64,000 nucleotides of DNA, from positions 4,464,001 through 4,528,000 of the forward strand of contig NW_025408670.1 of assembly GCF_020360975.1 (NCBI RefSeq), given 5' to 3'. The notes beneath the pieces are model-generated. The model ran no database searches and had not been told where the DNA came from. It saw nothing but the letters and a program-made list of their open reading frames with translations. Every line of letters begins with the position of its first letter. The first letter of the stretch is position 1. Source of the DNA: Hirsutella rhossiliensis (Eukaryota; Ascomycota; Sordariomycetes; Hypocreales; Ophiocordycipitaceae). A program made the translations under genes and the position numbers. Below are positions 23,531 through 35,104 of the stretch, one piece after another.

Positions 23531-23954
23531 TATAAGATTATAGCTTCGACTAAACTAGACCTAGACTAAGCGTAAACCTCGCTAATTAAACTATAGACTA
23601 AATAGAACTAATATAACCTAACTAAACCGACCTTAATAGCTATAAAATAAGACCTACTACTAAAAGACTATAACTAAATAAGACTTAACTTAGAACTAAA
23701 CTAAGATAGAGCCGATAACTAGCCCCCCTTAAACTATAACCTTAGCTTAGCTCGTTAGTAGTAATATCTACCTTATTATTATAGTAAGAATAATAAGACC
23801 CCCTTAAGGTAGTATATAGAGTATAAGAGGGAGTAACTTAAGGCTTATAAGGAGTATAAGGACTATTACCGTTATAAGAACCTTAATAATAACTAAACGG
23901 ACCTAACCTTAAACCTAAACTAAAGCTAGCTTAAACGGCTAGCTTATAAGATAG

Positions 23955-25200
23955 AGTAACGACTAGGGTTTATACTAAGGTAGGACCTATACTAGCGGCG
24001 GTATAGAGGCGTTTGCTATAGCCTATACTATAACTATAGATTTAATTAAGGTTAAGACTAGTAATAATCTCGGCTAAGACCGAACCGCAATAGCTATAAA
24101 GACGTTACTAAACGAAGTCGGGAGCGTTAGTAGGATCGGTAGGCGATATAAAATAGGGACGCTTTAGGGCGGGCTCGGCGCTAAGAGAACTACTAGGCTA
24201 CGGCTTAGCGTTAAAGGGAGACGCGGTTAGCTCCTAAGCCGGCTCCGCGATAGCCGCGGGTATAGATACCTTAGCCTTAGCCTTAGATAGGGCCTTAAAC
24301 GCGGCTACCGCCTTACCCTTACCTTTACCTTTCCCTTTATTAATAGGGATTAAGGCTAGAAAAAGCCTAGTAAGACTAGTAAGATTAAAGCCGCTATCCT
24401 CTATATTAGAGCTATCGCTAATAATAAGATAGAAATAGTTAGTAAGATCGTTAACCGCTATAAGAGTCTTTTAGGTAACTAAGAGTAACTTAGGCCTAAC
24501 TTAGGCTAAGGTCTTAATAGCGTCGCTAAACTTACTTAAGTACTTCTCTAAGGACTTATATATATAGTAGGTATTATCTACGAAATAGGTAAAAGCTAAT
24601 ACAAGCGTTTCTATATTCTTAGTAACTATAGCTAGACTAAGGGCGGACTCGCTTAACGCGCCTTACCTTTAATAGTAAGGGCCTTTTAATTAGCGCGAAT
24701 ATAAGTTTCTAAAGTAATATAATAAAGGCGCTCTTATACTAAACCCTTAATAAGGGAAGGGCTATTAACCTCGGACTATACTTAATAAAGGGCATTAGTA
24801 GCCTCCTCGCCTTTAAAGGTAATCTAGAACTTAGATTAATACTAAACTTAGATAGTACTATAGTAAGAAGGGGTTACTTACTTAGTAATAAGACTAGTTA
24901 AAGTTAGCGTAAGCGATATACGCTTTAGCTTTTATAGCTATTAAAGTTAGTAAAAATACTAAAGGTAGGACTAACCTAGGATAAAGCTAGGATTAATATA
25001 TATAAGACTAGTTTTAATAGCTAGCGAAGGACTTATAGGTAAGCTTATTAGTAAGACGCCTAATATATATAAAATATAAGATAGAGCGCTTTAATCCTAC
25101 TACTATAGCGACTTTCTTATAAGGAGGGGGTTTTAAAGGAAGTAAGCTACTACTACCTAAGTCGGCTTCTTAGTTAGATATTATAACGTAATAATAAGCG
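23955..25200 (-). pseudogene. Antisense ORF in the 3' region of LINE copy 1
   Basis: Minus-strand coding-like region downstream of ORF2 and convergent with it. The same protein is read more easily on the plus strand of copy 2 (29990-31235). Landmarks here in reverse order: a Lys/Gly/Ala-rich stretch (KGKGKGKAVAAFKAL) near 24290-24350 and a helical stretch with KSLEKYLGKFSDAI near 24520-24565. Both LINE copies retain it in the same place. No known domain is recognised. Confidence 0.5.
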
Positions 25201-25943
25201 AACTAGATATAGTATTAAGGAGACCTAAAGTTATAGAAATAAGGTAAGTAAGGTAATAGTTAGGCCTATAAAAGAGATAGATAATAAAGGGATAGGAGGA
25301 AGTATATATAGAACTAAGGGGGGAGGGTAGGTATATATAGGCGCGAGCTAGGCGCGTATAATTAATAACTATAAGATAGAGGGTAAATATAAGCCGCCGC
25401 GCCCTTAATTAGGAAGTCGCGTAGCTAGATAGGAACCGATTTACGATTAGTAGAGCCGGCCGACCGAATTTTAATTAGCCGGCCCTACCTAGAAGCGACC
25501 TATACTAGCGCCCGGCCCGGTAACCGGATATTACCTACCCTACTAACTAACTAACTAATAAGCTAACGCGACCGCGGCTATATAGCTATAACGCGGGAGC
25601 TAAGGTAAATAGAGGCGCCTATAAGTCGGGCCCCTAAAAAGAGACTACTACCTATAACCCTAGGCCTAGGCTAGCGAGCCTAGGCCGCGGCCGCTTAGGA
25701 TAGTAGCGGCTATAGCCTAAGAGGGCCCGCGCTAAGACGCGATTTTATAGGAGGAGCCCGCGGTAGCCGGCGTAAATTTCCTATGTACTACTACTACGAC
25801 CTTATTTAAGGTAGACCTATACTAAAAGAGGGGAGGGTTTTCCCTTAAGTACTTTAGTTTTTCCCTCCTATTTAATATTAAAGTTCTAGATACCTTTAGC
25901 TAGGTCCTTAGCGTAATCTTAATAATAATAATATATAGCTATA

Positions 25944-26316
25944 CTAGTGCTTTAAGTACCTAAAGACTTTTAGTAATAAGCTAGCTAACTAGCTACCTAA
26001 GAAAAGCTTAAGGGCCTTTATTTAAAGGACCCCTTTAGTCTTTATTAGCTACTTATAAAAAAAGGTCTAGTAAGCTACTTAGGACTACTTAATAGGCCTT
26101 TAAGCTACTAAGGTAGCTAAAGGCTTTAAAGCTAAGGGCCTAAGTAAGTACTATATATTTATTTAAAAGGCGCCTTACCTAGCCTTTAGCTTAAATAAAG
26201 ACCTTATAAGGAAGCTTAGGCCGACCCTTTTAGCTTTTTACTAGCTTTTTTAAAATCTAGCTTCTTAATTTCCTTCTTAAAAAAGACTAATAAAGTAAAC
26301 TAAGTATAAGGAACGG
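25944..26316. other. RIPed spacer between LINE copy 1 and a Copia LTR
   Basis: About 370 bp rich in short palindromic words (CTTAAG, AGCTAGCT). One plus frame has few stops, for example QKKVQQATQDYLIGLQ-like residues near 26050-26090 if TAG/TAA are read as former Gln. It may continue the decayed frame at 18200-18587 across the LINE. The last ~40 bp (to GAACGG) carry the short tract that also precedes the Copia LTR at 2221. Confidence 0.4.
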
Positions 26317-26871
26317 TGTTTTCCTATTATAAATAAAGTAGCTATAATATACTCTCTTAATTATATAAGCTAATAAGTAGAATATTAATTATAGATAAAA
26401 TCCTATTATATAAAGTAAGAATCGCTTATTACATTATATATTATTATATAATAAATAGGTTACTTATTATTATATAATTAGGAATTAAAGGAATAAAGCT
26501 AGCTTAAAATACTAGCTAAGACCTCTTAAAAAAACTAGTTTAACTATCCTCTTTTAAATATTAATATTAATATAACTAAGATACTTCTAGCTATACTTAA
26601 GGTATTACTAACCTCCTTAATCTCTAGGCTATATAGTAGCTTAAATCCGGTCTTAAAAGGTTCCTCCGTTTAGCTATAATTATCTATATAAGGAAGTATA
26701 TTTACTAGTAAATAAAGATAAATTTATTAACTTTAATACCTCTTTTATATACTAATATACTACTAATAAATTCCGTTAAAAATCCTACCTTATACTCCTT
26801 CTTTCCCTTTATTATTTAGCCTTATATAATTCTTTAATTTCCTTAAATTCGGCTATTACTTATATACCTTA
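26317..26871 (+). repeat. Copia 3' LTR, second copy
   Basis: Matches 2221-2772 over its length. It starts TGTTTTCCTATT with the TG intact, which fixes the LTR start. It is preceded by AAGTATAAGGAACGG as in the first copy, so it is a 3' LTR with almost all of its element gone: only some 20-40 bp of polypurine-tract flank remain. The right end is near TATACCTTAA. Confidence 0.75.
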
Positions 26872-27192
26872 AGACTAAAATAACTACTACTATAGCTAAG
26901 GAAGGTATATAGCTAAGTACCTTATCCTAAGGTACTTAAACTATAAGAGGGAAATAGAGGTCCTTTATTAAACCTTTATAAGATAAAAGGAGGCCCTTAG
27001 CCTACCTTTTCTCTATAGTTTTAAGGAAGGAATAAAAGCCCTTTTAACCTTCTTAGCTAAAATAGAGATAAGAACGGCTAAGTAGCTTAAAAAAAGTAAC
27101 CTAGGGGCCCTAGGGCCTTTAAAGGGGAAAAATACTATATAATTTAACGGGGGCATTTATACCCTAAGGAATATATATAGCTTATATAGTAG

Positions 27193-27240
27193 AGTCTTTA
27201 GTAAGGTCCTTAGTAAGGTCCTTAGTAGGATCCTTAGTAG
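27193..27240. repeat. Short tandem repeat, TCCTTAGTA(A/G) type
   Basis: About four units of 12-13 bp based on GTCCTTAGTAAG, the last ones GGATCCTTAGTAG, inside the 997-bp TIR element. Confidence 0.7.
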
Positions 27241-27598
27241 AGTTTCTAGCTAGCCCTCTTCTTAATTAGATAATCCCTTAGCCCTTATTCGTTTAAGGAA
27301 GAAAGAGGGAAAATTCGGTCTATAAAAGAAGTCTCTTTTCCTCCTTAGCTAGTAGATAGTATTAGTATTAATATCTTCTTTTATATCCTCTTTTACTAAT
27401 ATACCTTTTTAGCCCTCTTTACCTTTACCTTACCTTACTTAGTACTTTCTCTTTTTCTTTATTCCCTTTAGACTCCCTTATCCTTTAATATCTAGCTATT
27501 ACTATTACCGTTAGCGTAGGTATATCTTTAGGTATATACTATAGTTATAGTTAAAACTAGTTTCTAGGGTATAAAGCTTTTATTTCCCTTTCCCTCTA

Positions 27599-27614
27599 TC
27601 TCTCTCTCTCTCTC
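27599..27614. repeat. (TC)8 microsatellite
   Basis: Uninterrupted TC dinucleotide run within a longer pyrimidine-rich stretch inside the TIR element. It contains no CpA or TpG, so RIP leaves it untouched. Confidence 0.9.
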
Positions 27615-27799
27615 TTTTAAGAAGAGGAAGAAGATATAAAAGGGGTAGAGCTAAACGAACTACGCTAGTACTACTATACCTTTCCTATTAAGATAAGCGC
27701 TAGGTAGGGAAAGATTTTACTAACTTTTTTCTTTTCCCTTAGCTATTAGCCTAGCTATTAGCCTAGATTATAGCTCTTACCCTTATCCCCTACCCCTAT

Positions 27800-27871
27800 C
27801 CTAGCCGAAGTCCCTTACCTAGCTAAAGTCCCTTACTTAGCTAAAGTCCCCTACCTTAGCTAAAGTCCCCC
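27800..27871. repeat. 18-19-bp tandem repeat (TAGCTAAAGTCCCCTACCT type)
   Basis: Four imperfect units centred on AGCTAAAGTCCC(C/T)TACCT, the first with AGCCGAAG, in the right half of the TIR element. Confidence 0.75.
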
Positions 27872-28266
27872 TTTCTTTTTTATATTATTACTTATATATA
27901 GCCTCTAGGGCTATAGCGAGGCTAGTAAGGGCCTAGGCCCTTATTAGTAGTCCTAAATAGCTATAGAGCCTAGGGGCTTATAACTAATTAAGGAAAGGGT
28001 AGCTATAAAAGTAATAATAAAGGAAAGGTTAGTTTAGTTCCTCCTACGCGGTAATTTTCCCCTTTAAGAGCCCTAGGGCCCTTAGGTTACTCCTTTATAC
28101 TATATTATAAAGCCTCTTTTTACTAGCTTATTTTATAGAGCCTCCCTATACCTATTATTTCTTTATAATAATAAAATAATAATATAAAGGTATATTCTTA
28201 TAATAAAAGAGTTCCTTTCTAAGGTTACTTTATAATAAGGCTAATATAATTCTAACTAACTATAAC

Positions 28267-28739
28267 TCTTATATAGAGAGATATAAAAAGTATATATAAA
28301 ATATATAAAGGTAAAAGTAAAAGTAAGGAGATAAATAGGTAAGGTAAGGATATTTAATTCTTATAAAAGTAGTAATTATAGTAAGAGAGTAATTATTATA
28401 TTACCTTAATCCTCCTTCTTTACTTTATTTTTTACCCCTTTTTATACCTATTTAGTATCTTAATTAATAAGGAAAATCCTACTTAAAGAAGCTATTAATA
28501 TCCTTTTAACTACTAAGCTTTTTACTAGGTTTTCCCTTCCTTTTTAGCTATTACTAGTATATTCATCTTATCTCTTACTACTTCTATAAGAAGCTATCGC
28601 TACTTATACTTCCCCTTATACCCCTACCTTCTTTTTAGCTCCTTCTTCCTTTTTTTATACTAAATATTTTTAGCTTCCTTAGTTCCTCTTACTAAAAGAT
28701 ATCTCTAAGAACTATAAAATTAGGCTACGCTTTATAATA
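28267..28739 (+). repeat. D repeat, copy 4
   Basis: Starts TCTTATATAGAGAGATA and ends CTTTATAATA; same landmarks and orientation as the other three copies. Its left flank (ACTATAACTC) resembles the flank of copy 3. The 175 bp between the TIR element and this copy hold nothing recognisable. Confidence 0.72.
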
Positions 28740-28977
28740 TACCCCCTTAGCTATAGCCTACCCCTTAAGGGTATAGCTAATATAGCTTTAAGCTAGTAAG
28801 CGTATAAAGGAGGTTCTTAGCTCTATACTTCTCCTTTTACTTAAGGAAAGTAAGGGCCCTTTTAGGTCCCTAGGATCTTTTAGACCTACTTAAGGAATAA
28901 GGGCCTAAAAAGGAGAAAGTCTTATAAAAAAGAAGGCCTTCTTAAAAGGGAAAATATTAATTAAATAAGGGGCCCTA
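28740..28977. repeat. Extension downstream of D copy 4, shared with 3658-3937
   Basis: Begins TACCCCCTTAGCTATAGCC as after copy 2, with scattered C/T and G/A differences and short indels, and ends GGGGCCCTA where the 253-bp LTR begins. No coding potential. Confidence 0.55.
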
Positions 28978-29230
28978 TAAGGGAATATATATTATAGTAC
29001 GATTAGTTAGGTAGTACAGATAGCTAGAAGTACTATACTATATATATTATATTCTCCTTATTATAAGACTAAAGCTTATAAAAAGAAGGATTTTTCCTCT
29101 TTTATTAAAATAGTAAGTAGTCTATAATATATAAGTAAGGTAAGTATAATTCCCTACTAATACCTTATTAATATATTAGTATTATATACCTAAGTGCTTT
29201 ATTTACCTATACCTTTTAATAGCGCTCTTA
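28978..29230 (-). repeat. 253-bp LTR of the C family, first copy
   Basis: Near-identical to 36603-36855 and in the same orientation; the two would be directly tandem if LINE copy 2 were removed. On the minus strand it starts TATAAGAGCGCT, comparable to TATAAGAGTCTT of the B1 LTR (originally TGTAAGAG). It ends TATATTCCCTTA. Confidence 0.72.
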
Positions 29231-29989
29231 TAAGGGAATATATATTATTATTATTAAGATTACGCTAGGGACCTAGCTAAAGGTATCTAGAACTTTAATA
29301 TTAAATAGGAGGGAAAAACTAAAGTGCCTAAGGGAAAACCCTCCCCTCTTTTAATATAGGTCTATCTTAAACGAGGTCGTAGTAGTAGTATATAGGAAAT
29401 TTACGCTAGCTACCGCGGGCTCCTCCCGCGAAATCGCGTCTTAGCGCGGGCCCTCTTAAGCTATAGCCGCTACTATCCTAAGCGGCCGCGGCCTAGGCTC
29501 GCTAGCCTAGGCCTAGGGTTATAGGCAGTAGTCTCTCTTTAAGGGCCTAACTTATAGGCGCCTCTATTTACCTTAGCTCCTACGTTATAGCCGCGTAGCC
29601 GCGGTTACGTCGGCTTATCGGTCTATTAGTTAGTAGGGCAGGTAATATCCGGTTACCGGGCCGGGCGCTAGTATAGGTCGCTCCTAGGTAGGGCCGGCTA
29701 ATCGAAATTTAGTTAGCTAGATCTACTAATTATAAATTAGTTCCCGTCTAGCTACGCGACTTTTTAATTAAGGGCGCGGCGGCCTATATTTACCCTTTAT
29801 CTTATAGTTACTAATTACGCGCGCCTAGCTCGCGCCTATATATACCTACCCTCCCCTCTTAGTTCTATATATACCTCCTCTTATCCCTCTATTATCTATC
29901 TCTTTTATAGGCCTAACTACTACCTCGCCCGCCTTATTTTTATAACTCTAGGTCTCTTTAATACTATATCTAGTTCGCTTATCGTTACG

Positions 29990-31235
29990 TTATAATATCT
30001 AACTAGGAAGCTAACTTAGGTAGTAGTAGCTCGCCTCCTTTAAACCCCCTCCTTATAAGAAAGTCGCTATAGTAGCGGGATTAAAGCGCTCTATCCTATA
30101 TTTTATATATATTAAGCGTCTTACTAGTAAGCTTACTTATAAGTCCTTCGCTAGCTATTAAAACTAGTCTTATATATATTAATCTTAGCTTTATCTTAGG
30201 TCGGTCCTACCTTTAGTATTTTTACTAACTTTAATAGCCGTAAAGGCTAAAGTATATATTACTTACGCCGACTCTAATTAATCTTATTACTAAGTAAGTA
30301 ACCCCTTCCCGCTATAGTACTATCCGAGTTCGGTATTAATCTAAGTTCTAGATTACCTCTAAAGGTAAGGAGGCTACTAGTGCCCTCTACTAAGTATAGT
30401 CCGAGGTCGATAGCCCTTCCCTTATTAAAGGTTTAGTATAAGAGCGCTTTTATTATACTACTTTAGAAACTTATATTTACGCTAGTTAGAAGGCCCCCGC
30501 CGCTAAGGGTAAGGGCGCGTTAAGTAAGTTTGCCCTTAGTCTAGCTATAGTCGCTAAGAATATAAAGACGCTTACGTTAGCTTTTACCTATTTTATAAAT
30601 AATACCCGCTATATATATAAGTCCTTAGAGAAGTACTTAGGTAAGTTTAGCGACGCTATTAAAACCCTAGCCTAAGTTAGGCCTAAGTCGCTCTTAGTTA
30701 CCTAGAAGACTCTTATAGCAGTTAATAATCTTACTAACTATTTCTATCTTATTACTAGCGACGGCCCTAATATAAAGGATAGCGGCTTTAATCTTACTAG
30801 TCTTACTAGGCCTATTCTAGCCTTAATCCCTATCGATAAAATGAAGGGTAAAGGTAAGGGTAAGGCGGTAGCCGCGTTTAAGGCCCTATTTAAGGCTAAG
30901 GCTAAGGTATCTATACCCGCGGCTATTATAGAGCTAGCTTAGGAGCTAACTATATCTCCCTTTAACGCCGAGCTATAGCTTAGTAGTTCTCCTAGCGCCG
31001 AGCCCGCCCTAAAGCGTCCCTATCTTATATCGCCTACCGATCTTACTAACGCTCTTAACTTTATTTAGTAGCGTCTTTATAGCTATTGCGGTTTAGTCTT
31101 AGCCGAGATTATTATTAGTCTTAACCTCGATTAGATCTATAGTTATAGTATAGGCTATAGCGAACGCCTCTATACCGCCGCTAGTATAGGTCCTACCTTA
31201 GTATAGACCCTAGTCGTTACTTTATCTTATAAGCT
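29990..31235 (+). pseudogene. Antisense ORF in the 3' region of LINE copy 2
   Basis: Plus-strand coding-like region opposite the LINE ORFs. One frame is open for long stretches: from about 30390 it reads EATSALY, then PSLIKGLV*ERFYYTTLETYI, KGKGALSKFALSLAIVAKN (30500-30556) and YKSLEKYLGKFSDAIKTLA (30615-30672). KMKGKGKGKAVAAFKALFK follows near 30838-30900, then a Ser/Pro-rich part around SSSPSAEPALKRPYLI. It is preceded by pyrimidine-rich DNA with CTATATATACC near 29838-29900, as at a fungal promoter. Copy 1 retains the same protein. About 400 residues; no family recognised. Shared by only two copies, so real coding is an inference. Confidence 0.55.
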
Positions 31236-31659
31236 AGCTATCTAAGCTAGCTTTAGTTTAGGTTTAAGGTCGGGTCTATTCGGTTATTATTAAGGTTCTT
31301 ATAGCGGTAGTAGTCCCTATACTCCTCGTAAGCCTTAGGTTACTCCCTCCTATACTCCGCGTACTACCTTAGGGGGGTCTCGTTATTCTCGCCGCGATAA
31401 TAAGGCGGACGTTACTACTAACGAGCTAGGCTAAGGTTATAGTTTAAAGGGGGCTAGTTATTAGCTCTATCTTAGTTCGGTTCTAAGTTAGGTCTTATTT
31501 AGTTATAGTTTTTCGGTAGTAGGTCTTATTCTATAGCTATTAAAGTTAGTTTAGTTAAGTTATATTAGTTTTATTTAGTCTATAGTTTAATCGGCGAGGT
31601 TTACGCTTAGTCTAGGTTTAGTTCGGTTAAAGCTATAGTCTTATAATCGTAAGTCCTTT

Positions 31660-34600
31660 CCTTTTCTAGGTCGCCCTAGTAAGGGAGCTAGTTAGCTAAG
31701 GTAGTCTTAGTTAAGGCTACTCTAACCTTAATATAACCCTAGTTCTATTATCCGGTATATCTATATATAGCCTCTAAGCTAGGTCGAACTAGTAAAGCTT
31801 ACTTAAGTAAAGGAACTATTATGCTAGTAGCGCTATAGTCCTTTTCCCTTAAAGGCCCGCTCTTATATTACCTATATCTTAGGCCTATATTAAGAGGGAC
31901 TCCCTTACCTTTACTATTAATAGATAGTCGATTATTATATAGTAGATAGTATCCTATCTTTATCTATAGGTATATATTAGCGAAACTATACTAAGGACCT
32001 ATTAGTTAAAGAGGAAGTTATTAAGCCCGATCTTTCCTATATATATCTAGGTAATTACCGTGCTAATATACTTAAGAAGGCCCTTATAATAGTCTAGCGT
32101 TATCGCTTTATTAAACTAAGGTAGGAAGTTAGTAGGGTAGAAGGTAGTTTAGTATTATTAAATTATATCTTCCTTAGCGTTCTATTAAGCAGCCTATTCC
32201 TTATTTAGCCTTTCGAGTAACTTAGCTTTATTTAAGAGGTCGTCTATTCCTATCTAGCTCTAGACCCCCCTTATCTCCTCTATAAGGGGGGGTCTACCTA
32301 GAGGTAGTGCCGCTAAGGGTCTGCCCTCTCTTTAGTATCGCCTCCTTTTAAGTATACCTACGACCGCGTTAAACGCGCGTTAGATTTAGCTTAGGAGCCT
32401 TAAGTCTTTTAGCCTTTAAAGGGTATCTATTATTCTTTAGTTTAAGTAGAGGTTAATTAAGGGCACCTATACCTCCGCTTTAACTTAGTAGACTAAGGTC
32501 GCGCGGTAGGCACTTATTACTACCTAAAGGCAAGCTAACTAGTCCTAGGTAAGGTCCCGCGCGATTCTATATAGTTTCCCCCCCGCGGGCGTTATATCGT
32601 AGAATATAACTATAGCGTAAGAGATTAAGGACCGGATTACCTTACTATAGACTTCCCTAGCGCGTAGTAAGGTATAGCCCTATATAGACGCCGCGAGCCC
32701 GGTTAGGGCTATAGTCTAGCGCTTTAACTTTACTTAGAGTTATTTTAGGTACGCCTTTTAGCGTAGTTTCTAGTATACCTAAACCCTTAGTAGGCGGGCC
32801 TCTTAGACCGGGGTTACTACGTTAGCCCTAAGGTAGACTAGCGTCGTTATCGCTTATCTCCTTTATATAAAGTATAGTAATTCGCTCTTCGATAGTTTAA
32901 AAGTAACCGCGAACTTAGTCGCTTATTCCGTATATACCCTCTAGGCTTCCTCTAGGCATACTACTATAGTAGCCTTATTAGGTCTAATACTAACTATATT
33001 TATATTATTAGTAAAGCTAATAGTATAAATACTATATATCGTACTAAGCTTTTTATATAGGGGGGTTATATAGTATAAAAATAGGATTAGGGATAAGGGG
33101 GAGCCTTAAGGGACTCCCGTTAGTACTTAAGTTAGCTCTAAGGTCCTCCTATTAAAGTAAAGGGTCGATCTCTTATCGCTTATAAAGCTTAGTATTAAGC
33201 TCGTAAGCTACCTAAGGTATCCCTTAAGCTCTAGTTCCCTTATAAGCTTATTATAGTTAACTATATTAAATACGCCCTTAATATTTAGCTATAGGAATAA
33301 TATAATGCCCCTTTAGGCCTATATTACGCGTATTAATTCCGTTACTAATAGGATCGCTACCTCTATAAAGCGTTCCCTCCTATTTCCTATTTATCCGTTT
33401 AGTAAGATACCGTTTACCTCTACTACTCCTACGATTTTCTAAGCTAGTATCTACTTAAGTACTTTTCCTACTATAAGTAGGAGGGAGATTAGTCTCTAAC
33501 CCCTTACTATATAGTAGGCGTCCGGCCTCTTACCTAGCTTCTAGATAACTACTATATTCGCGCTATAAAACTAACTTAGGAAATATAAGAGTTAGGTATA
33601 GGCGTTAAAGATTATAGCTAGTCGCTAGACTAAGGCTAAGCTATACTTCTTAATAAACTTTAAAGGGACGCCGTCTAAACCTACTACTTTCTAGCTTACT
33701 ATCTTACCTAGCGCCCTTACGATATTAGCTAGCCGGATCTATTAGTTAACTATAAGGGTCGCCTTAGCTATAGGCTAAGGTAGCCCTTAAGTCGTACTAG
33801 CTTTTAGTAAGAAGAACTTAGCGGCTAGTAGCTAGGCCTTTCTTTTAAAGGTTTCTATTAGTTAGTCCTTACCTTCCTTAACTAGCGGTAGGATATAAGT
33901 TAGTTTTAGTAATAGCTTACTATAGAGTCTTACCTACCTCTCTATATTTTAGAGCTTAGTATTATCGGCGCTAAATTCCTTTAAGAACTCGCGCTAGTAG
34001 GCCCTCCTTACTTCGCGGACGGTCCGCTTTTAAGCTATAGACGCCTTATATAGGTCTTCTTAGTTCGCTTTATTCCTTTCCCGCTTATACTTCCTCCTTA
34101 CCCTCTTAGCCTCCCTCGTCGCCCTCCTTACCTTTAGGGTAAACTATATATTGCCCTTAGGTAATACTCGCCCTTAGTATAAAACTATAGCTATTATAAT
34201 CTATACTAAAGTAGTAAAGATATAGTCTAGGTCCTTATCGATATCCTTAGGCGTTTAAAGTATTAGCTAGTATAGTCTTAGCTAAGATATAGTCTTAGCT
34301 TTAACTAGCTTTACTTCTGCTTCTTTCTACCTTAGGGCTAGTTTAGGTGCCTAGGCCTAGGTATCGACCTATAGTATAATAGTTTAAGGGATATAGTTTA
34401 ACCCGGTTAGGTCTAGGTCGGGCCTAGTATACTATATTCTAGTCTTTAGTATTGCCTAAGCTAGGTCGATAGTACTATCCCTTTAGCCGTAAAAGAATCT
34501 TATATACTCCCCTCTTAAGGTAGCGAGTTTAAGTTATAGCCTTATTGCCTCCTATATAAGTTATATCGCGCTATCTAAGGTTCTATTATATCTATCTTAG

Positions 34601-35080
34601 AGCGGGTAATAGATATTAAAGTCCCTTACTATTACTATAAGGTACTTTAGTTCGATTACGCTTAGGTCGCGTAGCGCTCTTACCCTCGCGGCCCTTAGTA
34701 GTAAGTAAATCGCCTATAGTCTAGTACTATCCCTAAAAATTACCTTACTTTAGTTTAGTCTAAACCGGGGCGACTAAGTCCCTAGCCTAAGCCTTATATA
34801 TATATATAGCGCGTACCTCCCCTCCCTATAGACTAGGCTATAAGGCGCCGCTTTAAGGGGGGGGGGGCCGCCTCTTAGTATAGCTTCTACTTCCTATAGT
34901 ACTATTAGGTTAAAGCTAGCTTAATAGTAAAGCGCTAACTAAGCTAGCTTATATCTCTTTTATATATTTTAAAATAGTACTTTTAGTTATATATAGGTAA
35001 GGTCGGGGTAAAAGGGGTCGTCTATATAGGGAGGGAGGCGCTTTATCTCTTAGCGCTTTTCTATCTACTATACCTATAAA
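31660..35080 (-). pseudogene. LINE ORF2 (endonuclease and reverse transcriptase), copy 2
   Basis: Minus-strand counterpart of 20110-23530. The RT catalytic box is at about 33006-33017 and reads FTNN (from FADD), one residue more eroded than in copy 1. The other LINE RT blocks and the endonuclease region (about 34340-34980) align with copy 1, with RIP-type differences. The run of 11 G at 34857-34867, near the ORF2 start, shifts the frame relative to copy 1. Confidence 0.85.
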
Positions 35081-35104
35081 TATCGTTTATACTTAGTTCG
35101 GCCT

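Larger units (their letters stand above)
18588..25929 (+). mobile_element. LINE (Tad1/I-like non-LTR retrotransposon), copy 1, full length
   Basis: 7.34 kb with a 14-bp target-site duplication AATATATAGCTATA at 18574-18587 and 25930-25943. The 5' end starts near CTAAAAAAACTTCTCG and the 3' end finishes in an AAT-repeat tail (CTTAATAATAATAATA). Order: ORF1 with zinc knuckles, ORF2 with endonuclease and RT, then a long 3' region with an ORF on the opposite strand. Copy 2 (29245-36602) is the same element in reverse orientation. RIPed throughout but less AT-rich than the Copia and A elements. Confidence 0.9.
27095..28091. mobile_element. 997-bp element with 41-bp terminal inverted repeats
   Basis: The left end AGTAACCTAGGGGCCCTAGG (27095-27114) and its continuation through CTTTAAAGGGGAAAA are mirrored at 28051-28091 in reverse complement, with a few differences. 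The TIR contains a palindromic GGGCCC core. Inside are a TATA-like TATAAAAG at 27321, long pyrimidine-rich tracts, a (TC)8 run and two short tandem repeats; no transposase is recognised. No convincing target-site duplication was found, so the exact outer ends may be a base or two off. Best described as a non-autonomous, MITE-like DNA element of unknown superfamily. Confidence 0.6.

Noticed and set aside
27193..27871. CRISPR array or minisatellite locus
   Set aside because: The tandem units are short, adjacent and without spacers; CRISPR is not expected in a fungal genome.
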